Source: Neonectria sp. B-13 (taxonomy: Eukaryota; Ascomycota; Sordariomycetes; Hypocreales; Nectriaceae). From it: a DNA stretch of 64,000 nucleotides. The position numbers and the translations under genes were made by a program. The stretch covers positions 4,033,378 through 4,097,377 of the forward strand of contig NOKP01000002.1 in NCBI GenBank assembly GCA_002682825.1. The letters are read 5' to 3'. Shown here one piece after another: positions 35,602 to 47,715 of this stretch. The notes under the pieces are model-generated. The model was not told the DNA's origin, did not search any database, and saw nothing but the letters and a program-made list of their open reading frames with translations. Each line of letters opens with the position of its first letter. Within the stretch, counting starts at the first letter, position 1.

Positions 35602-38600
35602 GCTGTGTTCACTCACTGGCCGGTTCACATTCACTCCGCCAACTAGGTTTGCCTCTTCCGCTCACCTCCCCCTTCTTCTTTTTTTCTTCCTTTCTTTTCT
35701 TGTTGTCTTTTGATGGTATTTATCTACCTAAGCGTTTTGATTGTGCAGCGATTTCAGTTTGTGTTCGTCTCGCAAAAAGGAGCAAGATCTCGATACGATT
35801 TCTTTGGTGGTACTCGGGAAGGGGTCGAAGGAACTAAATTGGGAAATCGCCAGTTAAACAGCCTGGAAAAACAGAACCTGGGACTCGACACGTTTAGTTG
35901 CCAGGGAAATTTGGTTTTTATTTCGTCTAGTACTTGTCTTTTCTTTTCTTTGGTGGTGCCGGGCTTGTACATGGGAGTCTGGCGGGAAATTGTGATACCC
36001 TTGCTTGAGTTCGCTTTGGCTAGAAAGCTCGGGGGAAGTGGACGCCCTATTTTGTGTGTCGGGTATTTTGGGCCTTTTGGATTCGAGAGCCGACTGATGT
36101 TTCCGCACTTCGGAGTTTTTTCCTGTTACTTGACGGACGCAATACCTATTACAGAAGGGAGGTAAAGAAAGGGCTAGTGGGAGAACAGTAACCTTGGACC
36201 ACGGGACGGCTGGTGTCGTCGTGATAGTGTGCGTTTTGAATCAAAGCATTTGTCTTCTTGGGTGTACCCGGTGGCGGAGCTGCCGTTTGCCTTCTGTTGA
36301 CGTTTGACATGATGGGGGTTGGACTAGGAGATATGGTCCATCTCCAGATCTGCCAATCCATGATCCAACAGCTTCCCCCCACAACGGCCACTAGCAAGGG
36401 CTAGCAGCAACGGCCGAGCGGGCTCGGGAACCGGGACGAGCCTCGTCCCTTGCCCAGACCCACCGCAGCGAGTCTGGATCTGGGACGAAGTGGCTTGGAA
36501 GTACCGGTACCTGTGGCCCATCATGGACGCGCCAAGAACTGGCTCGACGGGGTGCAGCAGCTCACGAAAAACGGTTGGTCAGGGTGCGGGTGCGTCGGTA
36601 GCGCTGCGTTCGGGTTGCATGCCTCCCAAGGATGGGTTTGTTTCGAAGGGGCCTGGCATGGAGGAGGGAGGGCGGCGTCGAGTGGATTCAAGAGGATTCA
36701 GGAGGGGCCCAAGACGGAACGATGCTGCATTGTGAGCCGCATGTGATGTGATTGTGGCCCCTTGTTGGAGCTGGATGGTGTCTGCCCATGGCGGTGGACT
36801 GAGAGCTATTTGCCCTTCTGTGCCTTTCTGGTGACTGCCTTCTGGTGAATGCGACGCTAGCATATCACAGGGCGCTCGAAGAATGCGACGGTCCGCTATA
36901 CCCGTGTGAAGGTCCGCGACAGGGGGGGGTGGGCGTAGGAGAGGACGAGGCAGAGGCCAGGCTGAGGATGGTGTTTTGTGAATTCCAAAAGAAAAAAGCA
37001 CCTGCTTTTCCAAAAATGAAACAATGACGATGCGACGGGAAATCAACAAAGGAGGGGGGGGAGGGGAGGAGGGGAAAAGTGAAGGAGGGGCACATGGCGA
37101 TTTCATTGGTGGGGGAGGGGTGAGGACGGACGTGCTGGGCGGGGTACGTACCGCCCCTCCAAGCTTACTACTACCTAAGTAAGTACTAAACGGGGAGCGG
37201 AGAGTCGGAGTTGTGCATCGCGGGCGAGAAGCGGCACGGAGGGAACGGCCAAAGCATGGAAGACGGACCGAACTGGGACGGGACACAGAAATAGGGAGGT
37301 AGTTAGGTAGGCACGTAGTATCTATGCTGTATTCCATGACTGCACTGCACTGCACCGCACTGCACTGGAACTGCCATTGAATTGCCCCCGGAGAATGGAA
37401 GTCAAGGGAAGGGGACGAGATGGCGTGAGTGCGCCATCAGCCGCGGTGACTGACTCTACGAATAGACGTCGTGAGCTTTTCCAAGCGTGAGCTGAGTCCC
37501 AGGTGTGAGTCCCAGGTGTGAGTCCCAGGTGTGAGACGCCAGTGGCACCCGCGGAACGCAGGGTCTCGTCACTGGCCAGATCGAGAACGAGGATAGATGC
37601 ACGCATGTGTCTTCACGTCATAGCACCCTTCACCCTTCACAACCGCCGGGTTGGACGAGGAGGGTTGTCACAAATAGGCGGTAAGCCAACAACTCGGCTC
37701 CTCCTCGCTGAGCCGCAAAACCATCATCCCAGCGTCCGCTGCTTTCTTTTCCCATTGCCCGCCAAGGACAGACAGCCAGTCCCGCCGTCGTCTCATATCC
37801 CTCCCCCCACGCCCATTCGTACAATCGAGTACGAATAATAACACCCTACCTTGCCGTGCGAAGCATACCACACTCCGCTCCCTACTGGCCCTTGCTTGCG
37901 GGGGATCGACGGCACGCCCGCACGCCCAGCCCATCCCAGCCCAGAGTGCCGGGATGACGGGGACAGAGGAAAAAGAAAGCATAAAATGAAAATGAAAATC
38001 AGGCTGCGCTTACACTCCCGAGGCGCAACGAGCTGGCCGAGCTGCAAGATCCCAAAGGCTCAGGTGGACGTGATGATGCCCGATATCGCAGCATCGCAAT
38101 GCACAAATGTCTCCCTTTCCTCTACCTAGCTTACACCGTTCCCGCAGAATCCACGTCGCCACTCCTCAGCCGGACAACGATGCGGAAGAAGGTGGAATAC
38201 TGGCTTGTCTCTACGGATACGGACGAGAAGCCATCCCCGTCATCCCTCGGTTTGGGGCGACGCAGTGGCGCACTATATCAGCCTGGCGTGGGACTCGGGC
38301 GGCCAATGGCTGCCATCTCCCCCATCATGGGGCTCATATCGTGCGTTTGTGGCTTTGAGCCGTCTTCCCCGGTAATCTGCTTGTTTCTTGGAGGGCAGGC
38401 TCCGTAAACCTCTTGTATCACCCGAAAATGCGTGTGCGAGTCACTGGCTGTGCTCACCGACTGCTTGGAAGTTTCAGGCTGCATGCTGACCGTGTTCCTT
38501 GAGAGAAGAGGGATGAAGACTGTAAGAGTCAGCGGCAATTGGAAGATCCTCAGGACTCTTCTGGGAGTGGCGGCAAGGAGAGATGTCGGCGTGTTAAGTG

Positions 38601-38849
38601 ACCAAGACACAGAGTTAGATAAGATATTCAATATTTGTAGGAAGTAACGTCTAATCCCTAGTCAACGTCTTTGCTCTGCCCATCAAGTACAACAATGCCC
38701 GTCAAACCCAGTGGCTACCCCAGCCAGACGCACAATGCCATGCATCTAACCTTAGTGTTCGCAAATCCCTAAAACAATTGAACTAGCAGTCCATCTGAGC
38801 CTGAGCCTGAGCCATAGCCGTAACCGCACTTCCATAACGGGACGCATGA
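35602..38849. other. Intergenic region between convergent genes
   Basis: About 3.2 kb with no supported gene. It begins with T-rich sequence typical of a 3' untranslated region (about 35680-35950). A 258-codon minus-strand open frame (36579-37355) is low-complexity Pro/Ser and rejected. A 13-bp triplication lies at 37493-37531, and a GCACT pentamer patch (about 37343-37370) resembles the GTGCA patch near 12541. Confidence 0.5.
37493..37531. repeat. 13-bp perfect triplication (TGAGTCCCAGGTG x3)
   Basis: Three exact head-to-tail copies in non-coding DNA. It has the same unit length and copy number as the unrelated triplication at 6258-6296. Confidence 0.92.
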
Positions 38850-39539
38850 TTATCCACCAAAACAACCCCAAAATCCGCCCTTCGGCTTGGAGTTGTTCAC
38901 AATCGGTGCCACTCTCCGCGGCGGGGCAATAGAGGTTGGTCGAGATGGTTGAGGTCGTGGCTTCATCCTGGACTGAATGGATCGAGTGCTTTCGTGGCTT
39001 TGGCGATGGTACTGTCTTCTCTCCGCCGCTGCCCTGTCAATGCTCTGTCGAGATATTGATCGAGTGCTTTCGTGGCTTTTTCGATGAACTTGCCTTCTCT
39101 CGGCTGCTGCTCTGTCGGCGCTGACTCTAGGAGGCGGCTTTTTGTCTGCAGGAGGAGCAAGGTGGGCTTTCAAGGGTGTGTTCGGGGGCCCCTTGGCATT
39201 CCGTACGCCTTGTTGCTGAGTCGTCTGGGACATCACAGGTCGTTCTCGTCGGTCAGTCGGCGGTTGATTGCATGGAGCGTTGTTCCGGGGTAACGTCAAC
39301 CCGGATGGCAGGCTCCCGTAGGGTCCAGCAGTCTCAGCACGATGCCGTAACTGAACTGTATGTGGCTCTCCACTGTCCGAGTCCCGTCGAGATATATTGG
39401 AAACGGTCTGACTCCTCGACATCCGGTGGTCGAGAGAGCGGTCTGATTCGAATGATGACGAGAGGGTTGAGTAGCTGTACCCATGTCCTCTAAATGCTCC
39501 GTAGCTGCCGCCGCCACCACTACTGTAACTGTATGCCAT
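38850..39539 (-). CDS. Small basic protein with internal Ala/Arg/His/Ser repeat, unknown function
   Basis: A single exon of 229 residues, unrecognised. The ATG at 39539 begins MAYSYSSGGGGSYGAF, a Gly/Ser/Tyr-rich low-complexity N-terminus. The middle is Pro/Ser/Arg-rich and probably disordered. Near the C-terminus there are two tandem copies of DRAAAERRQ-HR-SHESTRSI, about 23 residues each (encoded at about 38992-39130), followed by an Arg/Pro-rich linker. The terminus KPKGGFWGCFGG has a cysteine in a hydrophobic context that could be lipidated, though this is only a suggestion. The reading frame is open throughout and the near-identical repeat is maintained in frame, which supports a real coding gene. 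A non-ATG extension upstream is possible but unnecessary. Confidence 0.7.
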   Translation of the reverse strand: MAYSYSSGGGGSYGAFRGHGYSYSTLSSSFESDRSLDHRMSRSQTVSNISRRDSDSGEPHTVQLRHRAETAGPYGSLPSGLTLPRNNAPCNQPPTDRRERPVMSQTTQQQGVRNAKGPPNTPLKAHLAPPADKKPPPRVSADRAAAERRQVHRKSHESTRSISRQSIDRAAAERRQYHRQSHESTRSIQSRMKPRPQPSRPTSIAPPRRVAPIVNNSKPKGGFWGCFGG

Positions 39540-42500
39540 GACGCAAGGAAGAAAACAGAAGGGACGAAATAGTGGCAAAGTCAGGCTTTTTAACGTAAGG
39601 CGTTTCGAATAGAAGAGAGCTTGATGTGTGATGTCTTAAGTCGTTCCCATGTCCAGGTTGTTGAGCTGTGGTGCAATGAAATGAGATATGAGGTTGTAGG
39701 AGTCGATGGAGAAAGGGAGTGAAGGGAGAGGAAATGGAGTGTGTTGACGACAACCCACGTGGCCTGGTGCAGTATTGTTGAGAGTGCTAGGAGGAAGTCG
39801 CAACTGAAGTGTTGTTCCGTCGTTGGAGGTTGCGGAGCTCGCGATTCAAGTTGCAACTTCCACCCTGTGAAGCAAGCGCCTTGGTCATCTTTCTTGGGCA
39901 CCTACGGAATTTGAATCCTTAGGCCAACTCTCAGTTCTCTAACAGACGGACTTGGCGCTTGGGTTTGCAAGACAACTTCGTAGAGATAGACACATCTCTC
40001 TTATAACAAGCATAGCCAACATCGTAACCTTTTCTAACAACCAGAAGAAGCCTTGGCTTTTCCCAATATGAGACCTATCTTCTAACATGACTCTACGTGC
40101 GTGTTTCTTCCTTGACCAGAGTCTTCATTTTCCATCCGCAAACGGCACTCAGCAGCGCCGCACTATTTAAGTGGTGAGGGGATTTGTTCCGAAAGTCCCC
40201 CCAGCACTCGAACATGGTGAATGTACGTTATAAATGCGCCAAGTCATATTTATCAGTAAGTTCTTCATGTCTAGTGTGGGAAATTACATCGCAGGGACTT
40301 GATGGTGTATCACTGTTGAGTATCTCACATGTGACCACTTCAATCTATCCCACGGAAATTGGCCGAGTATGAAGTATCTGGCTCCAGGTGGCACGAGGAG
40401 TCATTTTACTTTGTTTTGCAAATGACATATAGCATCCTTAGTTTATTTTAACTATTCGATAGATGCCCACGTACTGCTCTCCTCCTTACTCGACTTGTCA
40501 AATGTCGACCACTATCCAGGCTGTCTATCAAGCCTACAACAGCAACTTAAAGTCACCCTGATTTCCAGTCAATTATTACAGCTCCAAACTTGCTGTGTCA
40601 TGTTATTCTGTTCCCTTTGGCTACTTCATTCCGATGAGGCCAAAAACCCCCCGTTAGGAACTCCGCTTGTCCTAGAAAGTTGAGAATTGAGGACCTGGTC
40701 ACGAGCAAGTGTCGGCGATTTCGATCTCCGACAGGCCGAGATTTGAGACCGACTGGGTTACATTGAACAGCTGATTCGGAGACACTGGGAATCTCGTGGA
40801 CGATGTACAGTTCAACTCATCGTAGCCGAGTTCTGTAGGTTTTAGATTATGTCCACATATAGGCTCCGGACCTAGCAAAGTGTCATTAAGTCTTCACACC
40901 GTATTCGGCCTTATGCTTCCATTTCATATTTTTGTTTTCTCTTTCTTCTGGCTAACATCTTGACTTGGTTTCTGCGCGATTTCTCGAATGATTTGAGTTC
41001 TCAGAGGCGCCCACATCGCAGATCCAGGATGACAAGTCTCCTAAGTTAAGCAAGAAGATTGACAGGGACGCCAGTGAGAAAAGGTGGATGGGTCTGGACG
41101 ACCAGTGAGCTTGAGACAGCTCAAAATAGCAGTAAGCAGCCCGTTGAAGCTGGATTCCAAGGTAGATGCTTGTGGGTGGGTATTCAGGTGTCAAATTGCA
41201 CTCCGTTCCAATCACATAAACGCAGGCTCAACACCTGGCGATACCTCACAATCAGATGCCCACTACTTGCTACCTCGATTCCCTTCTCTGTTACGGTGGA
41301 TAGCCGAATCATGAGTACCACAGGGAGGAGATTGCATATTTTGGCAATAGTCAACATGCCATTACTTGAGCCCCTACCCTACAGTACAGAGAAGAGATAG
41401 TTCACTAGTGATTCGGGGTCACACAACTCCAACCTCAACCCCAGTGGCCAGGAACCATGCACAATACTCACTTTGACCAGTTGCAAATCTCCCGTTGAAT
41501 AAGGTTAAAGGTATGCTTCCGCATGGCGGCGATTAGACCATGTAGTCCAGTCGAGACAAACGGGCCAAGCCATCAAAATGGATATCCCAGTTTGATCTGG
41601 ATGAAGACTAACTTAACCCTTAGTTCTAGGGGGCTCGGGCAATGTCTCCATACTTCCTTATTCTACGTCTTAGCTTCGTCATCAGGGGATCTTTATGACA
41701 CGCCGCAAGGATAAAAACAGGCAGCCGTGGAAGGATCCATGTAAGCTCCGGGCAGCTCAAACAACTCTAAATGAAAGTAAACGCAAGGGGCCTTCGGCAC
41801 GGCCGAGTCGCAAGCGCGGCGTGGCAACTGCCACATCGGAACTTAGATGGGTTCTCGTAGCGCCGCACACACCAAATCATCCAGGCGGAGGGTGCGGCAG
41901 GAAAGTGATGTGACTCCGGGACCACGGTCTCCTTCCACGAGAGCTTTGTATTTAGTCGCTTCGTGTTCCGCTCGAGCTCTTGGATAATTTGTGAATTAAC
42001 ATGTCGGTATCACGGACCTCAAAACCGTGCTATCCCAGGGGGGGACCAATATCAACATCAACCCCGAACAACCAGGGCGACGTACTTCGTGCCTTATTAG
42101 GAAACTCCGAAGTCAGCAACAAGTCAGGGGAAGAGAGCCTCCGGTCCCCGGGAATAGTTCTCGGGGGACTTCGTCGCGGCTAGTCAAGCAGGGGCCACAG
42201 GGACGAAGGGTCCTCGATTCATCTAGACCGAGATGACACTGAAGGGGGGCGCTAGCTCGCGGGCAAGACTGTTCGACAAGCGCACCGTGCTTCACCATCG
42301 CAAAGGAGGACAAGCACGGAGCCGGTTCTTGCAACAGCGATTGAGTATGGGTTAGCACGGGGTCCGTTTGATGGTGGCTGGCGCTAGTTCGGCGACAGAG
42401 AAGAGGGCTCTTGCGACATCGACCGTCTCTAAAGCCGGGGTGTAGAATCGTCTTGTTCGGGGATGAATTTGCGTCGTCACGAGCGAGGCTGCCACCATGT

Positions 42501-42900
42501 CATGGGTGTGATGACAAGCGTCGGGTTCCTGGAGCGTGTGTTGGTCGGCATCCAGGGTCACACAATGAGCAGTGAAGTTTGAATCTCGGTGCAGCCAAAT
42601 CCTGGAAGTTAACGGTGGCTATAACGCAGGCAAGAAATATTATTGAACCAACTACTCTGTTCGTCAATCTGGAGTAGCCAGGATGAGTCTGGGGCGTAGC
42701 CCATGTGGGATGGGGTCAAAGTCCCCTGGCGCGTTGACGCGAGAGGCCAGCTTTTGCACTGCTCGCTTCGAGGCATGTTCCCTGTCTGGATTTGACAGCC
42801 CAATGGAGATATCGACGTTCGATATCGCTATGCAATACTACGCTGATAATGTCAAGCGAGTCAACGGCTAGGCTACTGGCGCTTGTCGTTGATGGTGTTT
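39540..42900. other. Gene-poor region upstream of the small basic protein (part 1)
   Basis: No supported gene. Composition is more AT-rich between about 39900 and 41600 than in most of the window. Open frames are short and overlapping. No transposase, reverse transcriptase or tRNA signature was seen. Confidence 0.5.
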
Positions 42901-44800
42901 GGAGATAGTAAGTAGTCTATCCTGTAGGGCTCGTGGTCGAGGATGGCGGCCGCCACCAACCTTAGCCATCTTGACTAGTCCCCATCTCAGGTCCCGGGGT
43001 TGCAGATAGTGTCGGGCCCGGGACGCTAGTTGTAGTGCCAGGGGTCTCGGTCGTCGTCAACGGCGAAGCAGGACTAGAGGGATATAAAGACGAAAGGGCA
43101 GAGGGCGTATCGAGGGCCGACTGGCGTGGTTTTTAGCATGGGTTAAGAGGCGACTGAAGCCTTGGGGGGGGGAGACAAGACGGGCGTCACATGGAGGGTC
43201 TAGACGCGGGCACCATGCGAGACCCAGCTTCTCGGGTTAACCCCCCATTTCGAGAATCGGGCCACCAAAGCACTGGGTATGTGCGCTTTGACGGCGGCAG
43301 GTCAGGTGTAAGAGGAAGAATTGCGTATCTCGGGGATGGACGTAAGCGCGGGGAGGGGGATGTTTGACATGACTTCCTCCGTGGGGCAGTTTTGAAGAAC
43401 AATAGGCTGTACGGCGACCCGTCGTGGGAGGGATATCATGCGACAGGGCGAGCAACATCCCCAGACTGAAGATCTATCATCTGCGTCGCACTGGGGAGAG
43501 GATCTGAGAAAGGCCCCGAGTTTGAGCAATGTTGCGGGGGAAACCCCAGGATGAGGATAGCATGCCATGGCACAGCAGCAAGATACCCTGGATACAGACG
43601 AAGCAGACGGGGTGACTGTGCCGTCATTGCGCGTCAACGTGGCATGATGTTCGTTTCCTCTTCGATGTTTCCGGGCGAGGAGGGCGCCTCCTCCATGCTG
43701 AGCAGACATAGTCGTAGCGTGGCAGCAACAAACGTGGCATATAGCCTCAACAGGCCCCACGAGATAAGATTCACGGGGCGACGGGGATTTGCATCCTGCC
43801 CGTTAGATGGAAGCACGCCCAATGGCTTCCAAACGGGACTGGGAGTGGTTAGGCGGGCAGGTTCTGTGGCGTCGCGCCCACCGGCGAAGGTTGGCGTTGG
43901 GTTGCGTAAGCTGGCACGCGAGTTGACACGGGTTTGACAGGCAACGTGTAGCGTGTGTCGCCCGCCCCTGGACGCCCAGCGGGGAAATGATTTTCGCCGC
44001 TACACGTGGTGGGTTGCCTTGAGGCGCAAGCCACGAGCTTAATACGTAGCGGAAGAGTAGAGCTGAGTTGTTTCCAGAGGCGTAGAAATAGAGTAAAGTC
44101 AAGCATTGGATAGGTTGGCGACGACATGCCCAGATGTCGGGTGGATGAATCTCCGTGCGGATGGACGGCGGACGGCTCCACAGTCCGGCTGTTGGGTCCC
44201 GACCCAGGGGAAATCATGGGGAAAGAGAAAGGGGAACACTGGGGGAAAAAATCTTCATTAGGAGTATAGCTTGCGAGGGTGATGGCACAGCACGGCGCAG
44301 CGAAGGACAGGCAGGACAGTCGAGCAACAGGTGGATGGATGGCTGCGAGGGATTGCCAACCCCTGACCCGGTGCGGTTCAGTGGGGCATCGCCACTGTAC
44401 TTCGTATGTACTGACTGAAATGCACGCAAGCAAGCATTTTACTTATAGAGAACGAGAAAAGGCGAGGTGGGTTAATAAGTCAGTCAAGCACGGGAGGCTC
44501 AATTGCAAAGGGGACTGACTATACTGGCAGATAGAAGGTGTAATAGACTGGAGTGTATTCGGCCTACCCGTCTCTTCGTTGTCTGACGCTCTCACGGTCT
44601 GCCGTGCGTCTTGCCCTGCCATTTCCTGTTGGTGTGCATCTCCGCTCCACAGCTCGTAGTAATCGGTAACCAACAGCAGTTTTGCGGACAACTCACTCAC
44701 CGTCGTTTCCTCCATGATCCTTACGTCTCTCTCTCTCACTCTCTCTTCTCTTCGTGTGAAGTGGAGAAGGGTTCCCCCTCTGACCGCCAAGCCGGTCCAT
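42901..44800. other. Gene-poor region (part 2) with an S/T/P-rich open-frame remnant
   Basis: No intact gene. On the minus strand, 42965-43132 is an uninterrupted 56-codon frame of which 31 codons are Ser, Thr or Pro, ending in a stop. It has no start codon of its own and no recognisable splice partner. Overlapping open frames at 43302-43760 and 43849-44433 look random. Confidence 0.45.
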
Positions 44801-44842
44801 TGGTATGGACATGAGTGAAGTGAAGCATTCCCAGCGGGTTGG

Positions 44843-44890
44843 TTTCTTGGATAATTTCTTGGATAATTTCTTGGGTAATTTCTTGGGCAG
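44843..44890. repeat. 12-bp tandem repeat TTTCTTGGATAA x4
   Basis: Two exact copies, a third with one change (GGGTAA) and a fourth ending GGGCAG. The repeat length keeps all frames open on both strands, which creates artificial repetitive peptides. Confidence 0.9.
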
Positions 44891-46055
44891 TCGATCCCGC
44901 CGGATACCGCGCAACTGTATCCATTTAGCCAACCAGGGTTTTACCCCAGACCCCATTCGCCATCTACCGCTCTCCGCTCTCTCTCTGGTGGCAATCGTTG
45001 CGGGTCAGTAACCCCGTCGACCCGTCCCCCATATAAACCCCACTCGTCCACTTCGCTTCCCCCGGGTTGCCAAGTCCACGGCCAAGCCTTATACCAAGCG
45101 TAGGCCGAGAGTGGCATCAGGCTGTCCAGCCGCTTGTCAAGCCACGACACCGCCCGCAAAGCGCACCTGGGGGAGGCATCAAAACCCCGCGCCAAGACGC
45201 CAGCGCAAGATGCGAGAGAAGGGCGAACGGAACGGATATAGTTGAGTGCAGTAATTACCATCACAATCATGGCATAACGAGCGGTAGAGCGGGCGCTGGA
45301 GGGGGATGTGAATCTGGAGCTGAGTAATGGAGGAGACGGGGTGGATCTGGATGCTACGAGTGTCCTCAATACTGCTAACAGATGCACCACGGGCTGCTCA
45401 ATCTTGGGAATGGTGTGTACGAATGATTCGTAGTTTAAGTGCAATGCTTCCCATCTAATCTCGACGTTCCAGAAGCATGGGGCAAAAAGCAATTCCCCAA
45501 TCCAAACCCGGGAATCAAAGACAAAGCAGCCGGTCACCCACGTGTCTACGGGCGGTGCATCCTTTCCTTTGTTTCGGTTGCGTACATCAAGCATCCACGC
45601 ATTGGTTCATGGCATTCATTTCATGTCATGCGCCCGTCCCGCTCAGGCACGTTTTAGTCTAGCAACTGGCCAAGCCCGATCGTTATCATAGACGATCCTC
45701 GGGGCAGCTTACAGCGTACAGCGTACATATTCGTATACAGCACTAGCAGATGGCGGCACCGGGGCGATTTAGCGAGGCGTGGACTCGCGATTGTCAGGGC
45801 CAGTTGCCCCCTACAGACGCCGTGAACCTCTCTAGGCGGCTTTTGGATCGAAGGCCCGAAAGTCAAGTGGAACTCGTAAAGAGTGGTGGGTTGATGAAAC
45901 GGTGAGAAGAGAAAAGGGCATTGCACTTCGTAATGGAAGAGGGAAGAATAAGGGAGCCCCGGAAGTTCTAAGGCGAGATGGCCTTGGATGCCCTGGAACG
46001 ATCCTTGTACGGGAGCTGGGACTAAGGCTCTTTCTGGACAATGGCCACGATGGTA

Positions 46056-46105
46056 ATGCTGGTGCTGATGCTGGTGCTGATGCTGGCGCTGATGCTGATG
46101 TCGAT
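46056..46105. repeat. GATGCTGGTGCT-type degenerate repeat
   Basis: Alternating GATGCT and GGTGCT/GGCGCT hexamers over about 50 bp, with no supported coding sequence. Confidence 0.75.
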
Positions 46106-47255
46106 GTTGACCAACCCCAGAGCTCCACCAAACTCCACAGCCCCCACAACCTCGGCGAACCCCACACACCCACACTGCCATACTCTCACATCACACTCTC
46201 ACCTCCACACTAACACCGCACCGCACACACACAACGCCCTGACCTCAGGCTCAGGCTCTCTTCACCAACCGTGGATCCACTCTTCGCTGCAAGCTACTGG
46301 CTAGACTACCAACCTAACGCTCTTGCTCAGATGCCTGCAACTTTTGCTGCACCCTTTCTGCGAGCCATGATTCGACTCGTCAAACCCACGATCCCTGTCT
46401 CGCGGCCGGAAGTCCTACTGCGCAGATCCCATCTTCTCTGCGTGTGCTCCCTGTTGGGCGGGGCCCCGAAAGTCAGCAGGCCAACGCCCCAAAAGCTCCT
46501 TGCTGTGTGTTGCAGCTTGCTGCTGACCCCCGGATCCCTGGGCGATGATGATGCAGATGAGGAGGTCCCTACAGATGCATCTGTAGCCAACGGTCCCGCT
46601 GGCTTCCGCTGCAGATGCCTCAATGGACAAGACAAGAAGAATATGTCCTTGATATCCCTCTTCTCCACAAACCAGACTTTTACCCTCCACTTCTATCCGT
46701 TCATCCATTAATACGTATCTCGATACCTTCATCCACTCATCCATCCATCGGTCTCTTGATCTGCCGAGTCATTCATCATACATACGCCACGGCGCCGCAA
46801 TCTTGAGCTCGTACCAGAGATGATCCCTGGACCACGCTGGAAGGGCTTGATCTTGTTCCCATCCGTTATCCATTCTTCGCCGTCCATCCCCCAGTCTAGC
46901 ACCCCAGTCTAGCACTCAGACGCACGCCCGCCTCGCCTCGCCCCTGCCGACTTCGACGGCATCCAGGCGCCCAGACCCTCCTGTCTTCTCGGTGCCAAAA
47001 GAGACTACACTACGGAGTACAGACGCCCTGCTATCGGTTCCTTTTCCGCCATCTCTTTGTCCCGTTTGGGCTGTTCGTCGAACGATCTTTCCCCTCTTCC
47101 CCAGACCTCCCCTCTCTACGGATGCCTGAATTCCCTTGTGCCGGCCCCGCCTTGAGTAGTCGTCTTGGGTAGTCTTCTTGGCTGTTTCTCTATCAACTGG
47201 TCGACTTGTACTTGAATCTAGCCTCCCCCCTCGATTCAGCATCGTCACCCCCTCC

Positions 47256-47620
47256 ATGGTCTCTCCTTGTCATGCATTGATCAACATCAGCGCCTTACTT
47301 TCCTGACCAGGGTCAATCGTCATATACTCTATCCCATCCACCTTCTTCACCTACTGTTGCTTTTCCCCTTCGCATCCGCTAGGAAAGCAGCGGAGCCTCT
47401 ACGCGTGTATCTTCCAATCTACGCTGCACGTCATTCGAAAGCCCCTTCCCTTGCTCAGTCATCCTTGCTTGGCTGGCGTCACATATCATCACTCATCTGC
47501 GACCACCGCCCGCCTCTTCCAACGCCAATTCCTCCGGGATCGTACTCACACCTAAAGCTCAATCGAGTCTTTCAAGAAATGACCATATCCGTGGGAGACC
47601 GCGCCATCCTCTCTCTTTGA
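47256..47620 (+). promoter_or_regulatory. Leader region of the GPCR with two short upstream ORFs
   Basis: If transcription begins upstream of about 47250, the leader contains ATG-initiated ORFs of 16 codons (47256-47306) and 13 codons (47579-47620). The main start at 47716 has a strong context (ACCATGG), so it could be reached by reinitiation or leaky scanning. Confidence 0.4.
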
Positions 47621-47715
47621 CTTCACGACGACCTCGACGTCGGATACCTGCAGCATCTCTAGCTCTCACCCAACATTCTATTCGCCACCTTTATCGCGTC
47701 ACTAACACCGACACC

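Larger units (their letters stand above)
44801..47715. other. Gene-poor region (part 3) and GPCR upstream region
   Basis: Contains a 12-bp x4 repeat (44843-44890), a GATGCTGGTGCT-type repeat (about 46056-46105), and a CA/CCACAC-rich patch (about 46130-46230). The last 500 bp before the GPCR start is pyrimidine-rich and carries short upstream ORFs with true ATG starts at 47256-47306 and 47579-47620. The 217- and 175-codon minus-strand open frames (44941-45594, 45654-46181) are not supported as genes. Confidence 0.5.

Noticed and set aside
36579..37355. 258-codon minus-strand open frame
   Set aside because: Low-complexity Pro/Ser translation with no conserved pattern and competing frames on the other strand.
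43849..46181. Minus-strand open frames of 194, 217 and 175 codons
   Set aside because: No domain, no codon-selection pattern, and the last one reads through a GATGCT/GGTGCT repeat as Gln/His.
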